38,282 nt of DNA from a virus: IMG/VR virus record IMGVR_UViG_3300042731_011625, positions 1-38,282 of that record. One strand, written 5' to 3'. Shown here in pieces: positions 9,208 to 17,996 of this stretch. The notes beneath the pieces are model-generated. The model had not been told where the DNA came from and did not search any database. It worked only from the letters and a program-made list of their open reading frames with translations. Both the position numbers and the translations under genes were made by a program. Numbering within the stretch: the stretch's first letter is position 1; each line of letters starts with the position of its first letter.

Positions 9208-9990
9208 ATGGAACATCCGTCTCATCAAAGAAGGCATTTGCCGCGTTCCCCACGGAACTGGACAACATCCGCGCGCATTAGCTTCAAATCGCTGGTACCT
9301 GTGATGATGATGCTAGTGCCATGGACCGCTGCCGGGAAGATCGATGCGCAGCCACTGACGGCCACCACGGGACAGCCTCTGGCAAGACAAGAGGACGGCT
9401 GCACGGGCTATGAGAGAGGACCAACGTGGAACGAATGTGCGGCGGTGGCCCGCGTTATTGAAGCATCGGCTGTGTGGCCCGAAGGTCGGCTACTGACAGT
9501 CGAAGAGTGGCAGTCGGTCATCCGAGTCGCGTTCGCCTTACAGAAAACGGATCCAAAACTGGTCGAGAGAGGGCTAATCGTCTACATGGCAGTTCACCAA
9601 ACGTGTAATCCGCAAGATGAGGAGCTTGTGTCAGCTTGGACAAAGCCAATGCTCATCCTGCGTGTCATGTTTGAGCTACCGATGGAGTCTTGGCGTGCGG
9701 ACTTCACTAATCAAGATGCTCTACCTTGCGGTGGCCTCCCGTATAAACTGATTGCCAAGGAGCCAGAGGCACGAGTTAACCTAGGCCTCCCTCTCTCCTG
9801 GTCGGCTGAGGGCCCCAGGCAAACTGCATTGCGGCCGCACATAGGCGGTGTCGCAGGACAGCCCTACCAACCGCAACGGGAATTCCGGTATATGTTGTCA
9901 AAATACCGCTACCGGCAGGGGCTGGGGGATTACGTCGATGTTGAGATCCGCGACTATACGTCTCTTCTTTCAATGCTTGAGCCTTCCTGA
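9208..9990 (+). CDS. predicted exported protein after RHS tip, unknown function
   Basis: I do not recognise this 260-residue protein. An AGGGGG-type ribosome binding site lies about 8 bases before the ATG. A long polar N-terminus (about 25 residues) precedes a hydrophobic segment (SLVPVMMMLVPWTAAG), which could be a signal peptide if translation actually starts later, or a membrane anchor. The mature part has few Cys (CTGY, NECAAV, TCNP, LPCGG) that could form disulfides. It follows the RHS stop by 33 bases and shares the lower-GC style of the RHS tip. This position is where an immunity partner of a polymorphic toxin normally lies, but there is no sequence evidence for that role. Confidence 0.55.
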   Translation: MEHPSHQRRHLPRSPRNWTTSARISFKSLVPVMMMLVPWTAAGKIDAQPLTATTGQPLARQEDGCTGYERGPTWNECAAVARVIEASAVWPEGRLLTVEEWQSVIRVAFALQKTDPKLVERGLIVYMAVHQTCNPQDEELVSAWTKPMLILRVMFELPMESWRADFTNQDALPCGGLPYKLIAKEPEARVNLGLPLSWSAEGPRQTALRPHIGGVAGQPYQPQREFRYMLSKYRYRQGLGDYVDVEIRDYTSLLSMLEPS

Positions 9991-10351
9991 TTTTGCCTGC
10001 CGATCCTCTCGTCGGCGTGGCGTTCCTCGTTGATCCTGGAGTCGACTGGAAAGGCCTATGTCAGGCCCATCAGAAAGGCAGACAATTGCCCAGGGGAAGC
10101 GCTGCCAAGGGACCTTGGCAAATCGCTAGACGGGGGGATGCCAGGAACTCGCTGGCAAATAGGCGCCTCGCCTTGCGTCAGAACTGGAAATAGATCCGGC
10201 TACGTGGGGGCTTTACAGGGTCGGCCTATGAGCGAAGAACTGGACCCCGGCCAAGCTGCTGTCGGCGTAGGCAGCGCGGATTGACCCAAGATCGCTAACC
10301 GATCGGTGATGGGCCGCCTCGCCAACGGCGGCTGGTGTCCCAACTGAGCTG
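9991..10351. other. intergenic stretch without recognisable gene
   Basis: The open frames here (for example 9993-10193 and 10030-10284) have no family pattern, no ribosome binding site and atypical composition. I see no RNA gene, repeat or terminator. Confidence 0.5.
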
Positions 10352-10393
10352 GTGGGGGCGACACTACTGTTTGGACGATGGGTGCGAAGACGC

Positions 10394-11230
10394 ATGAGGG
10401 CCTGTCATTTACAAACGTTTCTCATCCAATCCATCTTCTGGTTGGCCGCTGGCACCATGCTGAATGTCGCTATCTCTTGGTCGTTGGCTGTTTCGTTGGG
10501 CTCAGAACAATTCGAGCGCGAGCTGAGCGTCCTTTATAGCCGGCAAGAGACGTTGGAACCACTGGTCTTGTGGCAGCGTGCTGCCGCTGTCCGAGTCTAT
10601 TGCCTGACGGATTGTCGAAGCAGGGATCTTCGCCAGAAACTCAACGAGCAATCCTCGGGCTGTCAGCGTGATGAACTAGCCCGGCGACGGGTGAGAAAAG
10701 AATATTCGTTGTTACTGGCGATGGCCAGCGAAGCGATGTCAGTCGAACGGGCCTTGGGGGTCCCGTCCACGAAGGATCAAGCGACATTACCCCGGTGGTG
10801 GAGTCCCTCTGCACTATCCGCGCCTCGCCTTCCGGTATCGGCTGTGGCCATGGACGACGCACGAGGATGGCCGTTGCTAGCCTTACGCTGCCAACTGCTC
10901 GTAAGATATCCGGCAGGCAAGCAGCATCTGCACACGATCGGCGGCATCGAACTGCCTCGCTCTCCGAGGGGAGCTCATTGGTGGTTTGGCGTCAGAGCAC
11001 TTCCGTTGATTCCAATCTGGCCTAACTTCGCCGTCAACGCTTCTCTCTACGCAGCGGCCATATGGTTTGTGATCCATGTCCTTCGTGCTTTACGTCGCCT
11101 CGGGCGAGTAAAGCGCGGCCTATGCCCCTGTTGCGGCTATGATATTCTCCGCGATCTCTCCCAAGGCTGCCCCGAATGCGGCTGGCGGCGCAAGAAAGGT
11201 GAAAATACGGCTGAAGCGCCTGGACTATGA
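10394..11230 (+). CDS. two-TM protein with C-terminal zinc ribbon
   Basis: With the ATG at 10394 the product has 278 residues; an in-frame GTG at 10352 would add 14 residues, and neither has a clear ribosome binding site. A transmembrane helix near the N-terminus (FLIQSIFWLAAGTMLNVAI) and another near residue 230 (ASLYAAAIWFVIHVL) flank an external region of about 180 residues. The cytosolic end is a Cys4 ribbon, CPCCGYDILRDLSQGCPECG, a very common tail on planctomycete membrane proteins whose role is not established. The middle has no recognised domain. It is the last gene before the strand switch into the phage region and shares the base style of the preceding gene. Confidence 0.65.
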   Translation: MRACHLQTFLIQSIFWLAAGTMLNVAISWSLAVSLGSEQFERELSVLYSRQETLEPLVLWQRAAAVRVYCLTDCRSRDLRQKLNEQSSGCQRDELARRRVRKEYSLLLAMASEAMSVERALGVPSTKDQATLPRWWSPSALSAPRLPVSAVAMDDARGWPLLALRCQLLVRYPAGKQHLHTIGGIELPRSPRGAHWWFGVRALPLIPIWPNFAVNASLYAAAIWFVIHVLRALRRLGRVKRGLCPCCGYDILRDLSQGCPECGWRRKKGENTAEAPGL

Positions 11231-11377
11231 CAGGCGCGCGTCAAGGGATCTTCCTCCTCACGTTCGGCAGCTTCGCAAAGTCGACCTTGTCGAAGTCTGA
11301 GGCGTTCTGAGAAGTAGAATAAGTACTCGCCCCCCGAAAAGATGACACCTCAAGGTCCGATGATTGGTGATCGGCAT

Positions 11378-12430
11378 TCAAAGGTGACCCACCCCGCTCG
11401 CGCCGCCGCTGGGGCCGCTTTGCCCGCTGCTGCCGGGGGACGCCGAACCCGAGAAGCTTGAACCGCTCGACTTGCTGCTGCTGCTCGATGACGAACTGGA
11501 CGAGCCCTCGGAAAATGACCCTCCGGTTCTCGACGCATCATTGTGGGTCCAGGCTCCGTCGGCCAGAAAGGTGTTCGTGCCAGGCACATGGAGGCGCACA
11601 GTCCGCACGGGGGCGTCAGCGCGCTCAAGCGACACGATTGGCTCTTCGTCAAGCTCACCGGCGACGAAGGTGATCAGGTAGTCGCCGACCTGAAGCAGCT
11701 CGGCGGAGCAGAAGCCCCAGGCGTCGCCACGGCGGGCGAGGAACGGATGCTCGAAAGTCGCCTTGATCCGACCGTTGATCACGAAGAACCCGTCATGCTC
11801 GCCGAGGCGCACCTCGGCGACGCGCGCTTCCCGCAGCGTGGTTCCGGCCAAGCCCCAGGTGGACATCCAGTCGTACTGAGCCTTGAACGGCACATCCGTC
11901 CTGAGGCCGCAAATCGAGAGGGACCGGACCATGTCACCGGGCGAGAGCGACTCGATCGGCACGCGGCGGCCGTCGGCCAGGGTGACCAGCGTGCCGTAGA
12001 GCAGGCAGTTGCTAGAGCTTGAGCTGCTGCTGCCCGAGCCGTCACTGGATGAGCCGCTTGCGCTCGGAGTGCCTCCGCCACCCGACGTCCCGCCGCCCGA
12101 GGTTCCGCCGCTGCCGGTGGACGATTCACCCCCGCTACTCGACGAGCCTCCACCGCCGGAGGAACTGGCGCCGTCCCCACTGGACGAGGGCGTGCCCTCG
12201 GTGCTGCTCATTGACGAGGAATTCGGCGGCCCGCTGGACGAACCACCGCCGCCCGTACTCTGGGAGCTTGAATCAGTATCTGTAGAATCTGGCGTACCGG
12301 CGGTCTCCGTGCTGCTGTCAGTCGGACTCTGGCTGCTGCTGAGGCTGGACGGATCGCTCCCCGCCGGCTGCTGAGTCGTCGCCCAGACGGGGATGTAGAG
12401 GAAGTACTTGGGGCCGCTGTCGCTACTCAT
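11378..12430 (-). CDS. Ser/Gly-rich tail-end protein with Hint (intein-like) domain
   Basis: The ATG at 12430 overlaps the upstream stop by ATGA; the longer open frame upstream is coding for another gene. The 350-residue product has three parts. Residues 1-20 are a short ordered start. Residues 21-140 are very low complexity (Ser, Gly, Thr, Pro). Residues 142-297 form a Hint fold: Cys142 opens the domain (CLLYGTLVTLADGRRVPIE), Thr225 and His228 give the block B TxxH pattern (TFEHPF), and it ends LADGAWTHN with His296-Asn297. A second Ser/Gly-rich tail of 53 residues follows. The residue after Asn297 is Asp, not Cys, Ser or Thr, so canonical splicing is not expected; this resembles bacterial intein-like domains that cleave or splice unusually. 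The position after the tail genes suggests a fibre or virion-surface protein, which is inference. Confidence 0.8.
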   Translation of the reverse strand: MSSDSGPKYFLYIPVWATTQQPAGSDPSSLSSSQSPTDSSTETAGTPDSTDTDSSSQSTGGGGSSSGPPNSSSMSSTEGTPSSSGDGASSSGGGGSSSSGGESSTGSGGTSGGGTSGGGGTPSASGSSSDGSGSSSSSSSNCLLYGTLVTLADGRRVPIESLSPGDMVRSLSICGLRTDVPFKAQYDWMSTWGLAGTTLREARVAEVRLGEHDGFFVINGRIKATFEHPFLARRGDAWGFCSAELLQVGDYLITFVAGELDEEPIVSLERADAPVRTVRLHVPGTNTFLADGAWTHNDASRTGGSFSEGSSSSSSSSSSKSSGSSFSGSASPGSSGQSGPSGGASGVGHL

Positions 12431-13293
12431 GAATACCACCCCTTCGTGTCCACGTGCTTGGCGCACTCTGCCGACGCCCTTTCGACGGCCTGCTCGTAGG
12501 GCATGTGCGCAAAGGCAGTCAGGCCGCGTCCTGGCGTGCAGTTCCACACGCTGAACCGTGACCGCTTGAAGTAGCCCCGCATCGCCTCGAAGCGCCGGTT
12601 GAGTGACTCAAAGAGCACGTTGTTGTGGCGGATCGCTGCGGCGCTACGGTCCTCGTCGAAGGCGTACTTGCGGTCGTCAGACATCCGGAAGTCCGCGCCG
12701 AGCAGGTACACGGCCCGGAAGCCCAGGTAGTGCAGCAACCGTAGCGCCACCATCATCACGGACCGCTTACCCTTGATGCCCAGGGAGTCCTTGGTCGCGC
12801 TGCTGTTGCCCCAGCAGACGGCGTCCTCGTCGAGGAACCGCCGGTGGTCAAAATGCTCGCTGCGTCGGTAGAGCAGCACGGAGGGCATCTGCTTCACCCG
12901 GAAGGCGCTGGGCCTCATCGTGCCGTCGGACTTCTGGATGCGGAGCCGGGCGTTCCAATTGGCCATCGGCACGAACTTCAGGATGCCTGGATCCTTCCAG
13001 CCAGTGTCGATAAAGCGGCCCGGCGAATCGACGCACGTCCACAGCGTCGGCCGGTGGACGGACCAGGAGTTGTTGACGCCCATCGTCACGATGCCGCGCT
13101 TGTTGAGCAGGGTCAGGTCGTGCTCGGCGAGCGACGGGCCGGAGAGGACCAAGAAGGCCTGCCGGCCCCGGTAGAAGTCGCACAGCGAGACGCTGTCAAA
13201 ATCGGTCGTGTAGAGGCGAAGGCCGTTTCGCGCCAGCCGCCTCAGGTGCAGGCCAGCCTGGAGGGCCGCGATGTCACCGTCGTGGTCACGCAT
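12427..13293 (-). CDS. DUF115/MptE-like phage protein
   Basis: The 288-residue product opens its core with FLVLSGPSLAEHDLTLL followed by a beta-strand and VNNSW, the nucleotide-binding-like pattern of the DUF115 family (motility accessory factor and MptE-type pterin pyrophosphokinase relatives). Later lines include a strand-helix LGFRAVYLLGADF. DUF115 members act on nucleotide-linked small molecules or sugars; the substrate here cannot be read. The ATG at 13293 overlaps the methyltransferase stop by 8 bases and its own stop overlaps the Hint gene by ATGA, so the three are one translational unit at the end of the tail operon. A role in modifying virion or host surface glycans is possible but unproved. 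Confidence 0.6.
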   Translation of the reverse strand: MRDHDGDIAALQAGLHLRRLARNGLRLYTTDFDSVSLCDFYRGRQAFLVLSGPSLAEHDLTLLNKRGIVTMGVNNSWSVHRPTLWTCVDSPGRFIDTGWKDPGILKFVPMANWNARLRIQKSDGTMRPSAFRVKQMPSVLLYRRSEHFDHRRFLDEDAVCWGNSSATKDSLGIKGKRSVMMVALRLLHYLGFRAVYLLGADFRMSDDRKYAFDEDRSAAAIRHNNVLFESLNRRFEAMRGYFKRSRFSVWNCTPGRGLTAFAHMPYEQAVERASAECAKHVDTKGWYS

Positions 13294-13828
13294 GCCACGC
13301 CCCCACGATGTAGCGACCGGCCGACTCGACCGCACCGACCCTCGAGATGCGATCGACCCACCAGTCCAGAGGCCGGACGGTGGGATGGAGGTTCTGGCTC
13401 TTTACCGTGATCCGGCTCGGGCGCGTGCAGATCGAGAAGATGAAGCGCCCACCCGGTCGTCCGATGCGCCGCATCTCGGCCAGAGTCGGATCGACATCCT
13501 CCGGCAGCAGGTGCTCCAGGGCGTCGAACGAGGTCACGACATCCGCGATCCCGCCGGCCAAGGGCACACAGTGCATCGGCGCGGCGATGTCGGCCTCGTC
13601 GTTCGCCCAGTCGATCCCGAGGCCATCCACCCCGCGGCGGCGCAGTTCGCGGACACAGTCATTGCGGCCGCAGCCGAAGTCCACGATGAACCGCGGCTGC
13701 CAGGAGAGGACGAGCGCGTAGGCATGGCGGCCGTGGTTGGTCCCGCCGTAGCCCCTCGGCGCCAGCGTCAGATACTTGCGGCGCTCCGCCTCCCTGCGCT
13801 GCTCCATCGTTGCAGTCGCCTCAGCCAT
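13286..13828 (-). CDS. class I SAM-dependent methyltransferase
   Basis: This 180-residue protein has the class I methyltransferase core: FIVDFGCGRND is motif I, the acidic GLGIDWAND after the second strand should hold the ribose of SAM, and VTSFDALEHL is the motif IV region with the EHL triplet frequent in small-molecule and glycan methyltransferases. It is short for the family, with little room for a substrate domain. It has no DPPY motif, so a DNA-base methyltransferase is unlikely. It overlaps its neighbours by 8 bases at each end. The closeness to a DUF115-like gene suggests both act on the same surface or sugar target, which is inference. Confidence 0.8.
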   Translation of the reverse strand: MAEATATMEQRREAERRKYLTLAPRGYGGTNHGRHAYALVLSWQPRFIVDFGCGRNDCVRELRRRGVDGLGIDWANDEADIAAPMHCVPLAGGIADVVTSFDALEHLLPEDVDPTLAEMRRIGRPGGRFIFSICTRPSRITVKSQNLHPTVRPLDWWVDRISRVGAVESAGRYIVGAWHA

Positions 13829-14828
13829 ACCAGCCCTCCGGCACCTGCATGTCCGACAGGACGACGGGGTTCAAAGCCTCAAAGACGAATCGCGTCTCGC
13901 CTCGTAGCGTCCGCTCGGCCCGCAGCTCAACGACGACGCCCTCGGGGATCGGATGGAGCAGGGGGACAGCCGCCCGCCGCGGCGGGCAGTGCTCGAGTGG
14001 CCCGGGGGTGATGCACGCCCCAGCCCGGGCGAATCCCTCCGTGCCCCCGGCCTGCGGGTGCATCACCGGAAGGTGGGCCTCGTAACGGTTGAACGCCAGC
14101 CTGGCCGGATGGCCCGCCGAGGTGAGCCAGCCCTCCGCCGCGGCGCCGCTGGGCCGCACGTACTGGCCGAAGCTGAAGCTAAACGGGTCGGCGTCCAGGC
14201 GGACCTCTTCCCACTCGTAGAGCCAGCCGAACGTGCGGCCGTCGATCAGGTGCCCTGGACCCAGCCGCGCCGCGAAGCGGTCGCGATCGGCCGGGCCGAT
14301 CTCGACCACCGCCAGCTTCTGGCCCGTGCCCGGCTCCTTCCAGAGGATGCGGGCGGCGCCGGTGAAGCCGCTACGGAGCAACTGCTCGTTGGGGTACGTG
14401 TCGGCGTGGCCGTGCTCGTTGTCGGTGACGTTCACCATGGCCGCGGTCACACCGCGGACCACGGCCAAGCCGATCCGGCCCGACGCGATGGGCTCCCGGG
14501 CCACGACGAACCGCCCGACGTACTCATCGGTGGCCGTGATCGCCGCGCCAATGACGGCGGCCCGGCGCTTGAACTCGTCCTCGTTGCCCTCGGTGCCCGG
14601 CTCGACGATCGGACGAGCAATGCCGAGGATGCCGAATCGCGGCAGGTCCTCGCCCGAGTCGTTCCGCACGAGGACGAGGTGCTCCTGGGCTGCCGTAAGT
14701 GGAGGGGCGCGGAGCGCGTCGGGATCGATGCGCCGGGCCAGGTGCGCCGCGTCGATGAAGGCGTTGTACGCGGCCGCGGGGATGCGGAGCGGATCGCCGG
14801 TTCGGACTTTGCGGAAAGGATCGGCCAT
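13821..14828 (-). CDS. tail-cluster protein of unknown function
   Basis: The 335-residue product opens MADPFRKVRTGDPLRIPAAA, a start I associate with hypothetical proteins near the tail end of planctomycete phages. The body is beta-rich, with strands such as RIGLAVVRGVTAAMVNV and several aromatic residues, as in tail accessory or distal-tail proteins, but no named domain is recognisable. There is no signal peptide or membrane segment. It starts 3 bases after the upstream gene and overlaps the methyltransferase by 8 bases, so it is expressed with the late operon. A virion role is likely from position only. Confidence 0.6.
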   Translation of the reverse strand: MADPFRKVRTGDPLRIPAAAYNAFIDAAHLARRIDPDALRAPPLTAAQEHLVLVRNDSGEDLPRFGILGIARPIVEPGTEGNEDEFKRRAAVIGAAITATDEYVGRFVVAREPIASGRIGLAVVRGVTAAMVNVTDNEHGHADTYPNEQLLRSGFTGAARILWKEPGTGQKLAVVEIGPADRDRFAARLGPGHLIDGRTFGWLYEWEEVRLDADPFSFSFGQYVRPSGAAAEGWLTSAGHPARLAFNRYEAHLPVMHPQAGGTEGFARAGACITPGPLEHCPPRRAAVPLLHPIPEGVVVELRAERTLRGETRFVFEALNPVVLSDMQVPEGWYG

Positions 14829-14831
14829 GGG

Positions 14832-15638
14832 CTACGTCCCGATCCCCAAGGCAGCGAAGTTCCCTTTGGCGTACACCCGCTCGACGTAGGCGGCCACCGG
14901 CCGCTTCACGAGCGCCTTGGCGTTCGTGTCCTCGACGTCGCCGTAGCGGACCCACAGGTACTCCCAGCCCTTCTTGGCGATACCGGTAATGGGGCCAACG
15001 GCCAGATCAGTCACGTTGGGCGAGCCGGCGAAGCGGAAGGCGATCTCCCAGTCCTCGTCGCCGCGCTTGGAGCCTGAAGCCCCCAGGAACAGGGACTCGC
15101 CGGCCGCGAATCCCTTGAACGAGGCGTTGTTTACCTTGCCGGTAAGAGCGAAGAGCGTGCCCTTGTAGGCGGGCGTGACGACCGCATCAGCCAGGAAGTG
15201 GGTCTCGGAGAAGTGGTACACCGGCACCGCGATGTCCACGCCCTCGACGCCGTTGTCGGTGACGCCGATGGCGCCTTGGAAGTCCGGTGCGGTGATGCCG
15301 GGCGCACCGTAACTGGCGACCGTCGCGCGGCTGTGGGTGATGTGCTGGGTACCGCCGCCGGTGTCAAAGGAGAAGGACGACTCGCCGGTCTGCGGCGGCG
15401 GTTCGCCGTGGGTGAGACTGTAACGGACGATCCCTTCCCAGATTTCGTTGGCCAAGGGGTCGATCTCGATCGACTGCCGGGGAATCCCGTCGTACGCGTC
15501 CGGCGAGGTGTCGGCCAGCTCGCTCTTGGCCACGAGGTCGTCGTTTGTGCCGAAGACGATGTACCGCAGTTCGACGCTCGGGTTGTCGCCGGCGATCGAG
15601 GGACGGCTGTCGAACTTCTCCTCGACGATGACGGGCAT
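14832..15638 (-). CDS. tail-cluster protein of unknown function (after tape measure)
   Basis: The 268-residue protein directly follows the tape-measure gene, the position of distal-tail or tail-tip proteins in siphoviruses. It is beta-rich throughout, with lines such as SVELRYIVFGTNDD and KGWEYLWVRYGDVED, and has no Cys, signal or membrane segment. The sequence between (for example THSRATVASYGAPG) does not match a domain I can name. The neighbours on both sides are separated by 3 bases. A minor tail or tip protein is the best guess; an internal adaptor is also possible. Confidence 0.6.
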   Translation of the reverse strand: MPVIVEEKFDSRPSIAGDNPSVELRYIVFGTNDDLVAKSELADTSPDAYDGIPRQSIEIDPLANEIWEGIVRYSLTHGEPPPQTGESSFSFDTGGGTQHITHSRATVASYGAPGITAPDFQGAIGVTDNGVEGVDIAVPVYHFSETHFLADAVVTPAYKGTLFALTGKVNNASFKGFAAGESLFLGASGSKRGDEDWEIAFRFAGSPNVTDLAVGPITGIAKKGWEYLWVRYGDVEDTNAKALVKRPVAAYVERVYAKGNFAALGIGT

Positions 15639-15641
15639 GGT

Positions 15642-17993
15642 TCACGCGAACGCGAGTCCTCCGCTGAGCGCCGCATCCATGAGGCGCTTGGTGTTGCGGG
15701 CCGTCTGCTCGGTCGCCTTGGCGGTCCGCTCGGCGTCGTCGGAGGCCCCGGCCAGCCCCAGCACGGCGGCCGCGTTGAAGGTGCCGCGAACCTCGACCCC
15801 GCGGCTGAGGACATCGCCGAGGCCGGCCAGGCGGTCCTCAAACTCGGCCAGCAGGTCCTGGTGTGAGCGGGGGGCGCCCGGCTCGGCCGACTCGGCCTCC
15901 TGCCGCCCGCGCCTAGCCTCGGCGATCGCCTCATCGAGGCGGCGCTTGGCTTCCTCCAGCTGCCGCTGCGTCCGGGCGATCTGGGCGTCGGTGCCGCTGC
16001 CGAGGCGTTCCTGGGCCTCCTCGAACTGCCGGCCGATCTCGGCGAGCGTCGCCTCGTTGAGCTCGGTGGCCCTTCGGCGGTCGCGCTGCCGGCGGGCCTC
16101 GCGGGCCTCCAGGTCGTGCTCTGCGCCCTGCTCGAGCTCGACCAGGCGGGCTTCGAGCTGCTCATCCACCTGCCGCTTGGCAGCCTCGACGTTCAGGGAC
16201 GAATCGAAGAGGCCCTGAATCTCCAGCATCCGCTTGGCAACGAAGGACGTCGCCTTCTCCCAGATCTTCATGAAGCCGCTGGTGAACCGCGTCCAGGTCT
16301 TGGAGAGAAACGCCGTGGTCTCGATCCAGGCGACCTCCAGCGCATGCCAAGCCTGTTGGGCGGCGGCAAGCGCGCCGAACCACATCTTCTGGGCCGTCGT
16401 GACGAAGAAGTTGCGGGCGGTGAGCCACACCCCGTTGAGCGCTGCCACCCCCTGCTGCCAGACGAGCTTGAGCGACAGCCATAGGATCTGGGCCGCCAGC
16501 GCCACGTCGCCGGCGGCCAGGGCATCCGTGATGCCCTCTACCACCTTGCTGACCCGATCGCGCAGGCGGCTGAACTGCTCCGAGAGCCAGGCCAGCGCCT
16601 CGCCCGCCGCGCCGCTGGAGATGAGCACGGCGCCGCCGAGTGCGACCATGGCCGCGACCACCAGGCCGATCGGGGAAAGCAGCGCCCCGATGGCGGCGGT
16701 CACGGCAAGGAACGCCGCCTTGACGCCGGCCAGGATCGTGCCGAGGCCGCCGATCACGAACGCTGCGGCCTGCGCCGCCACACCCAGGACGACGAGAGCC
16801 GCGCCTACGGCCCCGAGGGCAGCGATCGAGGCGGCGGCGATGACCACGACGGATCGGTTCTCGCGGACCCACTGGGCGATCGCGGCGCTGGTGCGGGTGA
16901 TGAAGTGGGCCGCGACCCGTAGCGGGCCGGACAGCGATTCGCCGATGGCGATGCCGAGCCCCGCCAAGGCACTTCTGAGGATGATGACCTGGCCCTTGAG
17001 GGTGTTGAGCTGGACGTCGGCGATGCGGGCTGCCGTGCCGCCGGCGTCGCGGAGGGCCGCGGTGTAGTCTCGCAGCTTGTCTGCGCCCTGGGAAAGCAGC
17101 TCGGCGACCCCGGCCGCTTGGCGGGCCTGGAAGATCGTGCCGAGGACCTCCAGACGCTCGCCCGCCCCCATGCCGGCCATGGCGCGGTTCATGTCTTCGA
17201 TGATGTCCGCCAGTGGCCGCACGTCGCCCTGGGCATCCAGCACGCTGACGCCCAGCTCCTTGAGCTTGTCGGCGGCCTGCTTGCTGGGGCTCGTCAGGGC
17301 CAAGATGGCGCCCCGCAGGCTCGTGCCGGCCATCTCGGCCTGGATGCCTGCATTCGAGAGCAGCTGGATGGCCGCGACGATCTCCTCGAAGGCGATGCCG
17401 GCGCTCTTGGCGATCGGGCCGACGAACTTCATGGCGTCGCCGAGCTGCTGCAGGTCCGTATTGGCGGTGGTCATCGCCTTGGTGAGCACGTCCACCGCCT
17501 CGCCGAGGCGGTCGGCCTCGATGCCCATGCCAGCCATGATCTTGGCGGCGATGTCGGCGGCCTGGGCGATCTCCAGCTGGCCCGCCGCGGCGAGGTTCAG
17601 GGTGGGGCCGATGGCCTTGAGGATCTGCTCGACATCGAAGCCGGCTAGGGCGAAGAAACCCATCGCGTCGGCGGCTTGACTCGCCGAGAACACGGTCGAT
17701 TCGCCGAGGCGCTTGGCCTCATCGGAGAGGCGCTGGAAGTCCTTCCCCGTCGCGCCCGTGAGCGCCTGCACACGGGCCATGCTCTGCTCGAAGTTGGCGA
17801 ACACCGTGCTACTGAGGGCAAACGGCGCGGCGGCGACCGCGCTGGCGACCACGAGGCGCTGGCCCATGGACCGCACGCCCTCACCGAAGGCCTTCAGCCG
17901 CCGTTGCGCGGCCCGCAGACCCGCCGTGAGCTTGTCGCTCACGCCCAGTTCCACGAACGCCCGACCCGCCCGGATGCCGCTGGTCTTGGCCAT
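15642..17993 (-). CDS. tail tape measure protein
   Basis: The 783-residue product has the TP901-type tape-measure core: FANFEQSMARVQALTGATG, then LGESTVFSASQAADAMGFFA and DVLTKAMTTANTDLQQLGDA in the first 220 residues. A hydrophobic block (about residues 385-470) has several potential membrane-spanning helices, as is usual for proteins that leave the tail during DNA ejection. A charged coiled coil (about 605-700) follows. Tape measures set tail length at about 0.15 nm per residue in known siphoviruses, so a tail near 115-120 nm is expected by inference. A GGAG site lies about 9 bases before the ATG. It lies downstream of the tail chaperones, as usual, with two further small genes placed between them. 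Confidence 0.92.
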   Translation of the reverse strand: MAKTSGIRAGRAFVELGVSDKLTAGLRAAQRRLKAFGEGVRSMGQRLVVASAVAAAPFALSSTVFANFEQSMARVQALTGATGKDFQRLSDEAKRLGESTVFSASQAADAMGFFALAGFDVEQILKAIGPTLNLAAAGQLEIAQAADIAAKIMAGMGIEADRLGEAVDVLTKAMTTANTDLQQLGDAMKFVGPIAKSAGIAFEEIVAAIQLLSNAGIQAEMAGTSLRGAILALTSPSKQAADKLKELGVSVLDAQGDVRPLADIIEDMNRAMAGMGAGERLEVLGTIFQARQAAGVAELLSQGADKLRDYTAALRDAGGTAARIADVQLNTLKGQVIILRSALAGLGIAIGESLSGPLRVAAHFITRTSAAIAQWVRENRSVVVIAAASIAALGAVGAALVVLGVAAQAAAFVIGGLGTILAGVKAAFLAVTAAIGALLSPIGLVVAAMVALGGAVLISSGAAGEALAWLSEQFSRLRDRVSKVVEGITDALAAGDVALAAQILWLSLKLVWQQGVAALNGVWLTARNFFVTTAQKMWFGALAAAQQAWHALEVAWIETTAFLSKTWTRFTSGFMKIWEKATSFVAKRMLEIQGLFDSSLNVEAAKRQVDEQLEARLVELEQGAEHDLEAREARRQRDRRRATELNEATLAEIGRQFEEAQERLGSGTDAQIARTQRQLEEAKRRLDEAIAEARRGRQEAESAEPGAPRSHQDLLAEFEDRLAGLGDVLSRGVEVRGTFNAAAVLGLAGASDDAERTAKATEQTARNTKRLMDAALSGGLAFA

Positions 17994-17996
17994 CGG

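Noticed and set aside
9993-10284. Short plus-strand frames after the 9208 gene
   Set aside because: No ribosome binding site, no family pattern, and mutually overlapping frames.
11357-11374. Terminator for the late operon
   Set aside because: Only a 5-bp stem (CCGAT/ATCGG) and no T-run directly after it on the minus strand.
11231-11377. Left attachment site of the prophage
   Set aside because: No tRNA gene or matching direct repeat can be identified because the right end is not in the window.
11378-12430. Canonical splicing intein
   Set aside because: The residue after the terminal Asn is Asp, no homing endonuclease is present, and the flanks are low-complexity instead of a conserved enzyme.
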